Position numbers and translations under genes: made by a program. Shown here piece by piece: positions 7,636-15,753 of a stretch of DNA of 36,925 nucleotides. Origin of the DNA: Thermomicrobiaceae bacterium (GTDB taxonomy: Bacteria > Chloroflexota > Chloroflexia > Thermomicrobiales > Thermomicrobiaceae); contig JADBJL010000093.1 in NCBI GenBank assembly GCA_014874455.1, forward strand, positions 1 to 36,925. Direction: 5' to 3'. The notes beneath the pieces were generated by a model. That model did not search any database and was not told the DNA's origin. It worked only from the letters and a program-made list of their open reading frames with translations. The first letter of the stretch is position 1. The number at the start of each line of letters is the position of its first letter.

Positions 7636-8604
7636 ATGAGCCAGCCGCCCACAGGCCGTCGTCTCGGCAACCGCCCACGGTTATCGCTTCGATACCTGCT
7701 GGCGCTCTTGCTGCTACTCGCGCTGGTGCTGTCAGCGGTCTCCCCCATCCCGCTGGCAGCCCAGCGCCCCAGCGGCGCCGGGCTGGTCATCCGCCACGGC
7801 GATGGCCGCGTGGTCGTCTACTATGTCGAGTTCCCCGAGCCTGAGATCACCGGGCTCGAGCTGCTGGTACGCTCGGGAGCGAGTGTCACCCTGGCGAACT
7901 TCGGCGGGCTGGGGGCCGCCGTGTGCGCGATCGACGGTGAGGGATGCCCCGCTGAGAACTGCTTCTGCCAGAGCTACACCTCGCCGGCGTTCTACTGGCA
8001 CTACTACCGCCTCGATGCCACTGGCTCGTGGGTGCTTCAGCAGGTCGGCCCGTCCACTCGTCGGATCCGGGACGGGGACGTCGATGGGTGGGCCTGGACG
8101 AGCGGCGAGAGCGGGCTTCCCCCGACCTCCATCGACGAGATCGCTGCCCAGTTCGGTGTGGATCGAATGGCCGCAGCGACGCCGCTGACGGCTCAACCAA
8201 CGCGCACGCCGCCACCGCTCGCCTCTCCGACCGCGGCTCCGATGGCAGCGTCTACCCCTTCTCCGGAACCACCAGGTGGGCAGGGCGCGACACCAACCCC
8301 TGCTCCAGTCTCGGAGATGCCCGCCCTGGCCACACCGTCGCCGCGCCCCACTCAAGCAGCGTCAGCCGCTCCGGCGGCGACTCCGACTGCTGAGGCGCGC
8401 CCGGCCACCCGCGTCGCGGTATCCTCGCCACCGCCAGTCGCGGGAGGGGTAGCGACACCCAGGAAGGTACCCACCCCCGCCAGCGCTGCTCCTGGTCTCG
8501 ACACCTATGCTCCCTTCGGGGCGATGCTGGTGCTGGCGCTCGGACTGGCCGGATGGCTGGCGTGGCGCCGCGGCACCGGCCCGCCAAAAGAGGACGGCTC
8601 ATGA
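7636..8604 (+). CDS. Membrane-anchored secreted protein with DUF4430/transcobalamin-C-like domain
   Basis: This 322-residue protein has an N-terminal signal or anchor segment (about residues 19-40), one small extracytoplasmic domain (about 48-158), a long Pro/Thr/Ala/Ser linker (about 185-288) and a C-terminal membrane helix (about 293-313) with a short basic tail. The domain carries Cys97, Cys104, Cys109 and Cys111, then 'FYWHYYR' (119-125) and 'DGDVDGWAW' (146-154). The order 'sinG...yW.Y...G.s...l.dGDv..W' resembles DUF4430, the family of the C-terminal beta domain of transcobalamin; the match is by eye and moderate. The linker would hold the domain away from the membrane. Its stop overlaps the next start (ATGA, 8601-8604), indicating coupling to the ECF genes. 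Confidence 0.7.
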   Translation: MSQPPTGRRLGNRPRLSLRYLLALLLLLALVLSAVSPIPLAAQRPSGAGLVIRHGDGRVVVYYVEFPEPEITGLELLVRSGASVTLANFGGLGAAVCAIDGEGCPAENCFCQSYTSPAFYWHYYRLDATGSWVLQQVGPSTRRIRDGDVDGWAWTSGESGLPPTSIDEIAAQFGVDRMAAATPLTAQPTRTPPPLASPTAAPMAASTPSPEPPGGQGATPTPAPVSEMPALATPSPRPTQAASAAPAATPTAEARPATRVAVSSPPPVAGGVATPRKVPTPASAAPGLDTYAPFGAMLVLALGLAGWLAWRRGTGPPKEDGS

Positions 8605-9593
8605 ACGCGTTCGTCTGGCTGGCGTGGGCGGCATGTGCGACGCTGGCCGTCGCGGTCACCCGTAACCCGTTGTACCTGAGCCTCGCGCTGGTCGCCGTGA
8701 CGAGCACGTACCTTGCGGTAGACCGCCTCCGGCCGCTGGGGCACGCTCCGTCGCGGTTACCGCTGCGAGCCGGGGTGGCGATCGCGTTCACCAGTGTCCT
8801 ATTCAACGCCCTGACCGCGCACGTCGGCGATCAGGTGCTCGGCCGCTTGCCTCCCAACTGGCCGATCATCGGCGGGCCGATCACCCTCAACGCTGTGCTC
8901 TACGGGTTGCTCACCGCTACCGTGCTGTTCACCCTGCTGCTCGTCGTCGCCGTGCTCGATGGCGGACTCGACCGCGCCCAGGCACTGCGCCTCCTCCCGT
9001 CAGCTTTCTCGAACGCCGCCGTCGCCGTGGCGATCGGGCTCACCGCCTTCCCCTTCGCTGTCCGGGCCATACGGGAGATCCGCGAGGCGCAACAGGTGCG
9101 AGGATTGTCCGGTTCTCCTCTGCTTCGGGCACGCTCGATCGTTGTGCCGGTGCTCCACCGTGCGCTGGAGCACGCGTTCGCGGTGGCCGAGACCCTCGAA
9201 TCCCGCGCCTATGGCACCGAGACGCCATCCCGGTCGCGTGGCCTGCTGGTGGCGACGCTCGGTGGGGTCTTCGCCTTGACACTCGGCGTTATCGGCGGCG
9301 ATCGGCGCGTGGCCGCCTCAGGGCTCCTCATCGCTATCGTCGCTCTCACCCCGGCCACGCGCGGCATCCTGAACGGTCTCAGGCGCCTGCGCTGGACACG
9401 GGCAGAGATAATCACCCTGGCTATGACACTCGCTGGAGCGACACTCTGGCTGAGCGCGCTCGCGTTCGCTCCAGCAGAACTCTCCTATAGCACGTACCCT
9501 CGCCTGGCCTGGCCACCGTTCGACACGCTCATTGGACTTGGGTACCTGTCACTCGTCGCGCCAGCCCTTCTCCTATCGGGGGTGCGCCAGTGA
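8601..9593 (+). CDS. ecfT: ECF transporter T component (EcfT/CbiQ family)
   Basis: This 330-residue polytopic protein is the energy-coupling-factor transmembrane subunit that links substrate-binding S components to the ATPases. I count roughly four N-terminal membrane helices (about 2-19, 24-40, 55-75, 94-118), a cytoplasmic coupling region with the two characteristic Ala-Arg-Gly-like motifs, 'REAQQVRGL' (about 159-167) and 'ESRAYGTE' (about 199-206), and then about four more helices (213-327). The C-terminal part is longer than in many EcfT proteins (about 260 residues). It starts by ATGA overlap with the upstream gene and ends by GTGA overlap with the ATPase, so the three are co-translated. 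No S component is nearby. Confidence 0.88.
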   Translation: MNAFVWLAWAACATLAVAVTRNPLYLSLALVAVTSTYLAVDRLRPLGHAPSRLPLRAGVAIAFTSVLFNALTAHVGDQVLGRLPPNWPIIGGPITLNAVLYGLLTATVLFTLLLVVAVLDGGLDRAQALRLLPSAFSNAAVAVAIGLTAFPFAVRAIREIREAQQVRGLSGSPLLRARSIVVPVLHRALEHAFAVAETLESRAYGTETPSRSRGLLVATLGGVFALTLGVIGGDRRVAASGLLIAIVALTPATRGILNGLRRLRWTRAEIITLAMTLAGATLWLSALAFAPAELSYSTYPRLAWPPFDTLIGLGYLSLVAPALLLSGVRQ

Positions 9594-11227
9594 TCCAGAT
9601 CGAAAGGCTCACCTATCGCTATCCACCCCAAGCTCGCGATGCCCTTCGCGAGATCGACTGGACCGTGCGGGAGGGAGAGTTCGTCTTGCTCGCTGGCGCG
9701 TCCGGTGCCGGCAAGACGACGCTGCTTCGAAGCCTGAACGGGCTGGTTCCACACTTCCATGGCGGCCACTTCGGTGGCCGCGTGCTCATAGCGGGACTCG
9801 ACACCCGAGGGCTGAGTACAGCCAGAGTCAGCCGCCTCGTCGGCTTCGTGGCGCAGGATCCCGAGTCACAAACACTGTTCGACACGGTGGCGGACGAGAT
9901 CGCCTTTGGGCTCGAGAACCTCGGCCTCGACGAGCGGGCTATCCGTGTCCGCCTCGAGGAAGTCCTGGATCTGCTCGGGATTGTCGCGCTGCGCGATCGC
10001 CGGCTGACGACGCTCTCCGGTGGCGAGCGACAGCGCGTCGCACTCGCCGCTGCGCTTGCCGCCCGGCCGCGTGTCCTCGCCCTGGACGAGCCGACCTCGC
10101 AGCTCGACCCCTGGGCGGCAGAGACGTTTCTCGACTCACTGCGGCGACTCGTCGACGAGCTCGGCTTAACGGTCGTGCTGGCCGAGCAGCGGCTCGAGCG
10201 GGTGCTGGGGCTGTGCAGCCGGGTGAGCCTGCTCGGCCCTGATGGGCGGCTGGCGCATGACGGGCCGCCTCAGGAAGTGGCACCGCGCCTACCCTGGCCA
10301 CCACCGCTGGTACGGCTCGGTCTCGCGCTGGGCTGGCGACCGGTGCCGCTGACCGTGCCGCAGGCCCGCGGTGCGGCGCGCCACCAGCAGGTAGCGCTCT
10401 CGCAGGCCGCTACAGTGCGCCACGCCCAGCATCCGTCCGGCCCACCGGTGGCGGAGCTGGAGCGTGTGAGCGTGCGGTTGGGAGATCGCTGGGTGTTGCG
10501 TGACGTCTCACTGGCCTTCTACCCCGGTACGGTCACGGTCCTGATGGGGCGCAACGGTGCCGGCAAGACGACGCTGTTGCGGCAGATTATCGGGCTCCAG
10601 AAGCCTGATCGAGGCCGAGTCCTGGTCTTCGGCCGCGAGGCAGCCCGGGTCTCCAGACTCGAGCTGGCGCGCATGGTCGGCTACGTGCCGCAGCACCCGT
10701 CGAGCATCCTCTTCAGCGATTCCGTGCGCGAGGAACTCGCCCTGACGCTGAGGGCGCGCGGTCAGAGAGATGACGGGCTGAATCGCATGCTTGCCCGCCT
10801 CGGGCTCGTTGAGCACGCGGCGCGCCACCCGTACGACCTGAGCGGCGGAGAGCGCCAGCGGGCCGCGCTGGCGGCGGTTCTGGTCGGACAGCCGCCCCTC
10901 TTGCTCCTCGATGAGCCGACCCGAGGCCTGGATGCTGGCTGGAAGGCAGACCTCGGCCGGTTGCTGCGCGATCTCGCCAGAGAGGGGACGTCCGTTATCG
11001 TTGCCACCCACGATGTCGAGTTCGCCGCTGCCTGGGCAGATCGGATCGTGCTGCTGGCCGACGGCCACGTCATCGCCGAAGGGACGCCAGCCGAGGCGCT
11101 GGCCGGGACGCTGGCCTATAGCACGCAGATCAACCGCGTCTTCGGCGGGCCGTACCTCACTGTTGAGGATGTCCTCGCGGCGGTAGGCCACGCTCCGGCC
11201 CCGCCCGCTTCGGCTGAGGTGGGCTAA
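9590..11227 (+). CDS. ecfA: Fused double ATPase of an ECF transporter (EcfA-EcfA')
   Basis: Two ABC ATPase domains lie in one 545-residue chain, as in fused EcfA proteins, powering import. Domain 1 has Walker A GASGAGKT (36-43), 'QDPESQ', signature LSGGERQR and Walker B 'LALDEPTSQLD'. Domain 2 has GRNGAGKT (320-327), 'QHPSSILF', LSGGERQR, 'LLLLDEPTRGLD' and a normal switch histidine in 'ATHD'. In domain 1 the position expected to carry the switch His reads 'AEQRLE' with Gln200, so that site may be catalytically weakened, giving an asymmetric ATPase. It starts at GTG 9590, overlapping ecfT by 4 nt. No terminator is visible just after it. Confidence 0.9.
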   Translation: MIQIERLTYRYPPQARDALREIDWTVREGEFVLLAGASGAGKTTLLRSLNGLVPHFHGGHFGGRVLIAGLDTRGLSTARVSRLVGFVAQDPESQTLFDTVADEIAFGLENLGLDERAIRVRLEEVLDLLGIVALRDRRLTTLSGGERQRVALAAALAARPRVLALDEPTSQLDPWAAETFLDSLRRLVDELGLTVVLAEQRLERVLGLCSRVSLLGPDGRLAHDGPPQEVAPRLPWPPPLVRLGLALGWRPVPLTVPQARGAARHQQVALSQAATVRHAQHPSGPPVAELERVSVRLGDRWVLRDVSLAFYPGTVTVLMGRNGAGKTTLLRQIIGLQKPDRGRVLVFGREAARVSRLELARMVGYVPQHPSSILFSDSVREELALTLRARGQRDDGLNRMLARLGLVEHAARHPYDLSGGERQRAALAAVLVGQPPLLLLDEPTRGLDAGWKADLGRLLRDLAREGTSVIVATHDVEFAAAWADRIVLLADGHVIAEGTPAEALAGTLAYSTQINRVFGGPYLTVEDVLAAVGHAPAPPASAEVG

Positions 11228-11364
11228 CCGCGGCGGAAACAGGTGGATACCGACCCAGCCTGCCGGAGTAGGAGTAGGCCGGCGCACCCAGCCGGCGCCG
11301 CGCGGAGTACAGTGGCGCGATCCTCCACGTTGCCCCCTCCTCTCCCCGACCGGTTCGGCCATCG

Positions 11365-11393
11365 TTGCCCGCACACCTGCGCCATCTTATACT
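11365..11393 (+). promoter_or_regulatory. Sigma-70 type promoter of the PII-like c-di-AMP receptor gene
   Basis: TTGCCC (11365-11370) and TATACT (11388-11393) are separated by exactly 17 nt. The GTG start lies 54 nt downstream of the -10. It separates this gene from the ECF operon that ends at 11227. Confidence 0.65.
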
Positions 11394-11446
11394 GGAGATT
11401 GCCGGACGGATCAGACCGCAGCCGCGGGCAGGCAAGGGGGCAGCGG

Positions 11447-11782
11447 GTGAAGTTGATGGTGGTCATCGTCCAGGACGAGGACGCCGACCAGCTCGTGAGC
11501 GAATTGGTCGCCGAGGGTTTCCGCGTGACCCGCATCGCCAGCACGGGAGCACTGCTCCGCCGGGAAAACACGAGCCTCTTACTGTGCGTCGAAGACCACG
11601 ACGTGAACCGCGCGACCGCGATCATCCGACGGATCTGTCGGCGCCGTAAGCAGGTCGTGGTGCCCTACGCGCCAGCCCTCGAGCCTGGCCTGCTATACCT
11701 TCCCGAGAACTTCGAAGTCGAGGTCGGCGGTGCGATCATCTTCGTGCTGCCAGTCGAGCGGGTCGAGCGGATTGGCGAGTGA
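11447..11782 (+). CDS. PII-like cyclic-di-AMP receptor (PstA/DarA family, DUF970)
   Basis: This 111-residue protein matches the PstA/DarA family of trimeric PII-like proteins that bind the second messenger c-di-AMP. Diagnostic features are 'VIVQDEDADQL' at the N-terminus, 'EGFRVTRIASTGALLRREN' (about 23-41; the Thr-Arg-Ile-x-Ser-Thr-Gly core binds the nucleotide) and 'LLCVEDHDV'. Length is typical (about 110). The start is GTG 11447 with AAGGGGG 6 nt upstream; the ATG four codons later is less well placed. It has its own promoter and is followed by recA with another promoter. Its downstream target is not known from sequence. Confidence 0.88.
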   Translation: MKLMVVIVQDEDADQLVSELVAEGFRVTRIASTGALLRRENTSLLLCVEDHDVNRATAIIRRICRRRKQVVVPYAPALEPGLLYLPENFEVEVGGAIIFVLPVERVERIGE

Positions 11783-11802
11783 GTACAGGACGGGCATTGC
11801 TG

Positions 11803-11831
11803 TTGACTTCCCGACATCTGCTGCGTATGAT
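11803..11831 (+). promoter_or_regulatory. recA promoter
   Basis: TTGACT (11803-11808) and TATGAT (11826-11831) are spaced by 17 nt and each matches consensus at five of six bases. The start site would be near 11838, just before the SOS box, so a bound repressor would block initiation or early elongation. Confidence 0.8.
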
Positions 11832-11843
11832 TGGCCGAGACTC

Positions 11844-11855
11844 GAACATGGGTTC
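11844..11855 (+). promoter_or_regulatory. LexA-type SOS box upstream of recA
   Basis: GAAC-ATGG-GTTC is a perfect dyad of the GAAC-N4-GTTC type, preceded by C, as bound by LexA/DinR of Gram-positive bacteria. It lies 12 nt after the recA -10 element and 34 nt before the start codon. The combination of position and symmetry makes an SOS operator very likely. No lexA gene is in the window. Confidence 0.75.
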
Positions 11856-11888
11856 TACCTGGTGGGCGATCTGCACGAAAGGCGGTAG

Positions 11889-12962
11889 GTGAACATGGAT
11901 CGTGAGCGCGCGCTGGAGCTCGCCATCTCCCAGATCGAGCGACAGTTCGGTAAAGGGGCGATCATGCGCATGGGCGAGGACGCCTCCCGCCTCCAGGTCG
12001 AGGTCATCCCGACCGGCTCGATCGCGCTCGATCTGGCGCTCGGTGTCGGCGGCATTCCCCGCGGCCGGATCACCGAGATCTACGGACCCGAAGCCAGTGG
12101 CAAGACGACGCTGGCTCTCCACGTCATCGCCCAGGCCCAGAAGATGGGTGGTGTGGCCGCCTATATCGACGCTGAGCACGCCTTCGACCCGGTCTACGCC
12201 GAGCGCCTGGGCGTCGACCTCGACGATCTCCTGATCGCCCAACCGGACACCGGTGAGCAGGCCCTGGAGATCACTGAGACCCTGGTGCGCAGCGGTGCCG
12301 TGGATGTCGTCGTGATCGACTCGGTCGCAGCGCTCGTACCGCGCGCCGAGATCGAGGGCGAGATGGGCGATGCTCACGTGGGCCTCCAGGCCCGGCTGAT
12401 GAGCCAGGCCCTGCGCAAACTGACCGGCGCTATCAGCCGATCCAAGACCGCCGTCATCTTCATCAACCAGCTCCGCATGAAGATCGGCGTCATGTACGGC
12501 AACCCGGAGACGACCACCGGTGGGAATGCCCTGAAGTTCTACGCCTCGGTGCGGCTCGATATCCGCAAGATCGACGCCATCAAGGAGGGGGCCGACACCG
12601 TCGGTATCCGCGCTCGCGTCAAGGTGGTCAAGAACAAGGTCGCACCGCCCTTCCGGCAGGCCGAGTTCGACATCATGTACAATGAGGGGATCTCGATCGC
12701 AGGGAACATTCTCGACGTCGCGACAGACCTCGGCATCATCCGGAAGAGCGGCGCCTGGTACTACCTCGGAGACGAGCGGCTCGGCCAGGGACGTGAGAAC
12801 GCCAAGGCATTCCTCAAGGCGAACCCCAATGTGATGGCTGAAATCGAGCAGCGTATCCGCCAGGCATCGCCCGAGTTGCGCCACCGGATCCAGTACGACG
12901 GTGCTGGCGAGGAGCCTGCCGAGCCGGAGCCGCTCCTCGGAAACCTCTTCGCCGAACCGTAG
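11889..12962 (+). CDS. recA: Recombinase RecA
   Basis: This 357-residue protein is a complete RecA, which forms filaments on single-stranded DNA, drives strand exchange and activates LexA cleavage. It has '[15 protein letters not shown]' at the N-terminus, Walker A GPEASGKT (66-73), the L2 region '[17 protein letters not shown]' and '[11 protein letters not shown]'. The C-terminus is acidic, as usual. No intein is present. GTG 11889 is taken as the start because AAAGG lies 6 nt upstream; ATG 11895, two codons later, is equally possible. Promoter and SOS box are directly upstream. The ABC transporter gene follows after 19 bp and may be co-transcribed. Confidence 0.97.
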   Translation: MNMDRERALELAISQIERQFGKGAIMRMGEDASRLQVEVIPTGSIALDLALGVGGIPRGRITEIYGPEASGKTTLALHVIAQAQKMGGVAAYIDAEHAFDPVYAERLGVDLDDLLIAQPDTGEQALEITETLVRSGAVDVVVIDSVAALVPRAEIEGEMGDAHVGLQARLMSQALRKLTGAISRSKTAVIFINQLRMKIGVMYGNPETTTGGNALKFYASVRLDIRKIDAIKEGADTVGIRARVKVVKNKVAPPFRQAEFDIMYNEGISIAGNILDVATDLGIIRKSGAWYYLGDERLGQGRENAKAFLKANPNVMAEIEQRIRQASPELRHRIQYDGAGEEPAEPEPLLGNLFAEP

Positions 12963-12981
12963 CCCGACGCTGGGTAACGCG

Positions 12982-13911
12982 ATGGAAGCGGCGGTCGAAG
13001 TCCAGGGCTTGACCAAGCGATATGGCGAGAAGTTGGCCGTCGATACGGCCAGCTTCTCCCTCTACCCTGGTCAGATGGTAGGCCTCCTCGGCCCCAACGG
13101 TGCCGGCAAGACGACCACACTCGGCATGCTCTGTGGTCTCGTGCGGCCTACTGCTGGCACGATTCGCCTGTTCGGCCAGCCACTCCAGGAAGGCAGCCGA
13201 GACCTGTTGCGCCGCATCGGCCTCATGCCGGAAGTAGCCGCCTTCTATCCCTATCTCAGCGGTCGCGACAATCTCCGCGTCCTGGCTGCCACCTACGGCG
13301 TCGACCCGAGCCAGGTCGACGACTTGATCGACCAGGTCGGGCTGGCCGAGAACGCCCGGCGCCCCTTCAAGACCTACTCGCAGGGCATGCGACAGCTCCT
13401 CTCGCTGGCCAACGCCCTGCTCGGCGATCCGGACGTGCTGTTGCTCGACGAGCCGACGAACGGCCTCGACCCCTTCGGTCAGCAACGCGTTCACAGCCTG
13501 CTGCGCGAGCTCTCCGCCCGCGGCAAGACGATCCTTCTCTCCAGCCACCTGCTGCGTGATGTCGAGGAGACCTGTGAGCGGGTGATCATCATCAACCGCG
13601 GGCGGATCGTCGCCGATGGCCGGCTCAGCGAGCTGCTGCGCGCGAGCGCTCGGATCCTCCTGCGCACTACCGATGACGAGCGAGCGCTCGGCCTGCTGCG
13701 CGGGGCGGAGCGTCCAGGCTGGGTCGGTAGCGTCACCGTCGAGGACGGCCGACTCGTCCTGCAAGCGCCGCCGGAACAGGCGGGCGAGCTGAGCGCCTTC
13801 CTGGCCCGGCACGGGGTTTACCCGGTGGAGCTGATGCCCCAGCGTGATTCTCTCCGCTCGCTCTTCGTCGAAGTCACAGGTGAGCCGACGGAAGGGAGGG
13901 CGAGAGGGTGA
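12982..13911 (+). CDS. ABC transporter ATP-binding protein (CcmA/drug-export type)
   Basis: This 309-residue ATPase has Walker A GPNGAGKT (about 38-45), the signature YSQGMRQ, Walker B 'VLLLDEPTNGLD' and switch His in 'LLSSHLL', followed by a C-terminal extension of about 90 residues typical of ABC-2 type exporters. It pairs with the permease encoded immediately downstream (GTGA overlap at 13908). Substrate is unknown; such pairs export drugs, lipids or peptides or give self-resistance. It begins 19 bp after recA, so it may share recA transcription, but no functional link is implied. Confidence 0.9.
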   Translation: MEAAVEVQGLTKRYGEKLAVDTASFSLYPGQMVGLLGPNGAGKTTTLGMLCGLVRPTAGTIRLFGQPLQEGSRDLLRRIGLMPEVAAFYPYLSGRDNLRVLAATYGVDPSQVDDLIDQVGLAENARRPFKTYSQGMRQLLSLANALLGDPDVLLLDEPTNGLDPFGQQRVHSLLRELSARGKTILLSSHLLRDVEETCERVIIINRGRIVADGRLSELLRASARILLRTTDDERALGLLRGAERPGWVGSVTVEDGRLVLQAPPEQAGELSAFLARHGVYPVELMPQRDSLRSLFVEVTGEPTEGRARG

Positions 13912-14798
13912 GCGGTATCTTACGTGCCGAGCTCTTCAAGGTGCTGCACCGGCCGATGACCTGGATCGGGCTCGGCATCGTGCTCGCGATCCTCGTCACC
14001 GTCCAGACGCTGCTGGTAGTCTTGGCCTTTCTCCCTACGCCGGAGGGAACCGGAGCCGGTCAACCCAATCCTAGCCAGTTGCTCGTCGATATGACCGTCC
14101 TACCAGGAGGTCTTGCCAACGGGCTCAACTTTCTGCCCGGGCTGGGGATCTTCGCACTCGCAGTCGTCGCAGCGAGTGTCGCTGGCAGCGAGTTCGCCTG
14201 GGGAACCGTCGTGCCGCTCTTCGCCCGCGGTACCGACCGCCGGGCGGTCGTGCTCGCGAAGCTAATGAGCCTCGCGGTCGTCGCGGCGCTCTGGCTCGTC
14301 GCGACCTTCCTGCTCGCTTTCCTCGTCTCGACTGCGGCGTCGCTCATCCACCTGGGCCGGGTGCCACTCGACTGGCTCGACTGGGGGATGGCATGGGAGC
14401 TCGCCATCGGGCTCGTACGCTCGCTCTTGGCGGTGCTGCCATATATGGCTGCGGCTGTCGCGATGGCGTTCCTGTTCCGGTCTCCGGCCATCGCGATGGC
14501 TATCGTGCTTGGTTATGTCATTGTCGAGCGCGTCGGGCTCACTGCTCTCGCTGCTCTCCGACCGCTCGTCAGCGGGCCGCTCGGCCAGGTGTTCGCCATC
14601 ACCGATGCGGCTGCCATCGGCGCCAATGCTGACCGCATGACCGGCCTGAACACGCGGCTGCTTTCGCCTCTGGCGCAGGGTACCGCCATCGAGCACCCAT
14701 ATCGGGCTGCCCTGATCCTCGTCGCCTACACAGTCCTGTTCGCGGTCATCGGCATCCTCGCGCTGCGAGGCCGAGATTTTACCTTCCGGCCCAGTTAA
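13908..14798 (+). CDS. ABC-2 type transporter permease
   Basis: This 296-residue membrane protein has six likely helices (about 20-40, 77-97, 121-145, 166-190, 195-215 and 262-284) and the short cytoplasmic N-terminus 'ILRAELFKVLHRPMTW' seen in ABC-2 permeases. The stretch 'VAGSEFAWGTVVPLFARG' resembles the coupling motif of this family (E-x-x-x-G-T). It starts with GTG overlapping the ATPase stop by 4 nt, so the two form a co-translated export pair. The stop lies 60 bp from the convergent DUF2182 gene; no clear terminator is visible between them. Confidence 0.85.
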   Translation: MSGILRAELFKVLHRPMTWIGLGIVLAILVTVQTLLVVLAFLPTPEGTGAGQPNPSQLLVDMTVLPGGLANGLNFLPGLGIFALAVVAASVAGSEFAWGTVVPLFARGTDRRAVVLAKLMSLAVVAALWLVATFLLAFLVSTAASLIHLGRVPLDWLDWGMAWELAIGLVRSLLAVLPYMAAAVAMAFLFRSPAIAMAIVLGYVIVERVGLTALAALRPLVSGPLGQVFAITDAAAIGANADRMTGLNTRLLSPLAQGTAIEHPYRAALILVAYTVLFAVIGILALRGRDFTFRPS

Positions 14799-14858
14799 CT
14801 CCCGGCATGCGGCGACGCGTTCTCCTTCTGGCATGACACGCGCCAGCGGACACCCTCG

Positions 14859-15668
14859 CTACATCCCCATCGCCGTCGGCAGGGCGCTCGGATGGACGAG
14901 GACGAGGGCGCCGTAGGCGACCAGAGCCACCGCAGCCGCGACGCGCGCGTATGGGCTGAGCGGCAACGACTTCTCGGCGAAGATCAGCAGGGTGATCAGC
15001 GCCATCAGCCCGACGTTCATCAGCCCGAGGGGCAGGAGAATCGCGAACAGGAGCCAGCAGCAGCCGAGGCAGTAGATGCCGTGGCGAAAGCCCATCTCCA
15101 GCGCGCCCCGGTAGCCCTGCCGCCAGCGCGTCAGGACGAAGTGGAGCGGGGTACGGCAGTGTGCCAGGCAGGCCCGCTTGAGCGGCGATACCTGGTAGAG
15201 CCCCGCGAGCACGATGAGCGCGCCGCCGAGCCGCGCCGCGTTCGTACTGAGCCAGGCCGATCCCAAGATGGCGCGCTCAGCAGCGATGGCCACGCCGTAG
15301 ATCAACGTCCCGAACGCTGTCCAGACGATCAAGTAGCCAGCAACAAAGACCCAGGTGGGCACGAACGCCTGGCGCTGGGCGCGCTTGCCGGCTTGCACGC
15401 GCGCGAACATCAGGATCATCGGCGCGGCGGTCGGGAACATCATCGCGACCATCATGACGACCCAGACAGCGAGGAAGAGGAGAGGTCCCAGGCCCATGGT
15501 CGGGCCCATCATCTCCTCGCCTTGCATTCCCGGTTCCCACCGCAGGAGCGCGAGCCAGCTCACCGCGGCAAGCGCCAGGAGCAGCAGGAGGATCAGCGCG
15601 CGCTCGCGCCGCAGCGGAGCGGGCAGGGACGCTGCCGTAGCCAGCTTTTCCGGCGGCGTATCACCCAT
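14859..15668 (-). CDS. DUF2182 integral membrane protein
   Basis: This 269-residue protein matches DUF2182, a family of predicted metal-binding membrane proteins of unproven function. It has about seven helices and the typical Met-rich 'MVAMMFPTAAPMILMF', the 'CLAHCRTPL' loop and 'GIYCLGCCWLL', offering many Met, Cys and His ligands. The ATG at 15668 is chosen since GGAGG lies 7 nt upstream; the open frame extends 27 codons further but without family sequence. The DUF1326 gene lies 85 bp upstream on the same strand; these two families are often neighbours, which suggests a shared, probably metal-related, role. The function is not known. Confidence 0.85.
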   Translation of the reverse strand: MGDTPPEKLATAASLPAPLRRERALILLLLLALAAVSWLALLRWEPGMQGEEMMGPTMGLGPLLFLAVWVVMMVAMMFPTAAPMILMFARVQAGKRAQRQAFVPTWVFVAGYLIVWTAFGTLIYGVAIAAERAILGSAWLSTNAARLGGALIVLAGLYQVSPLKRACLAHCRTPLHFVLTRWRQGYRGALEMGFRHGIYCLGCCWLLFAILLPLGLMNVGLMALITLLIFAEKSLPLSPYARVAAAVALVAYGALVLVHPSALPTAMGM

Positions 15669-15753
15669 AGCTCTGCCTCCTCGATCCGCAGCGGCATCCT
15701 CGCGTCCAGCTCCGAGACCCGAGTTGCCCTGCCCGCCCGGCGTCCTCAACGGC

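Noticed and set aside
7560-7644. Direct repeat AATGAGCCAG at 7560-7569 and 7635-7644
   Set aside because: Ten bases around a stop and a start codon, not in the same frame; probably coincidence.
11736-13016. A 426-codon open frame on the minus strand
   Set aside because: Antisense mirror of recA; no family motif.
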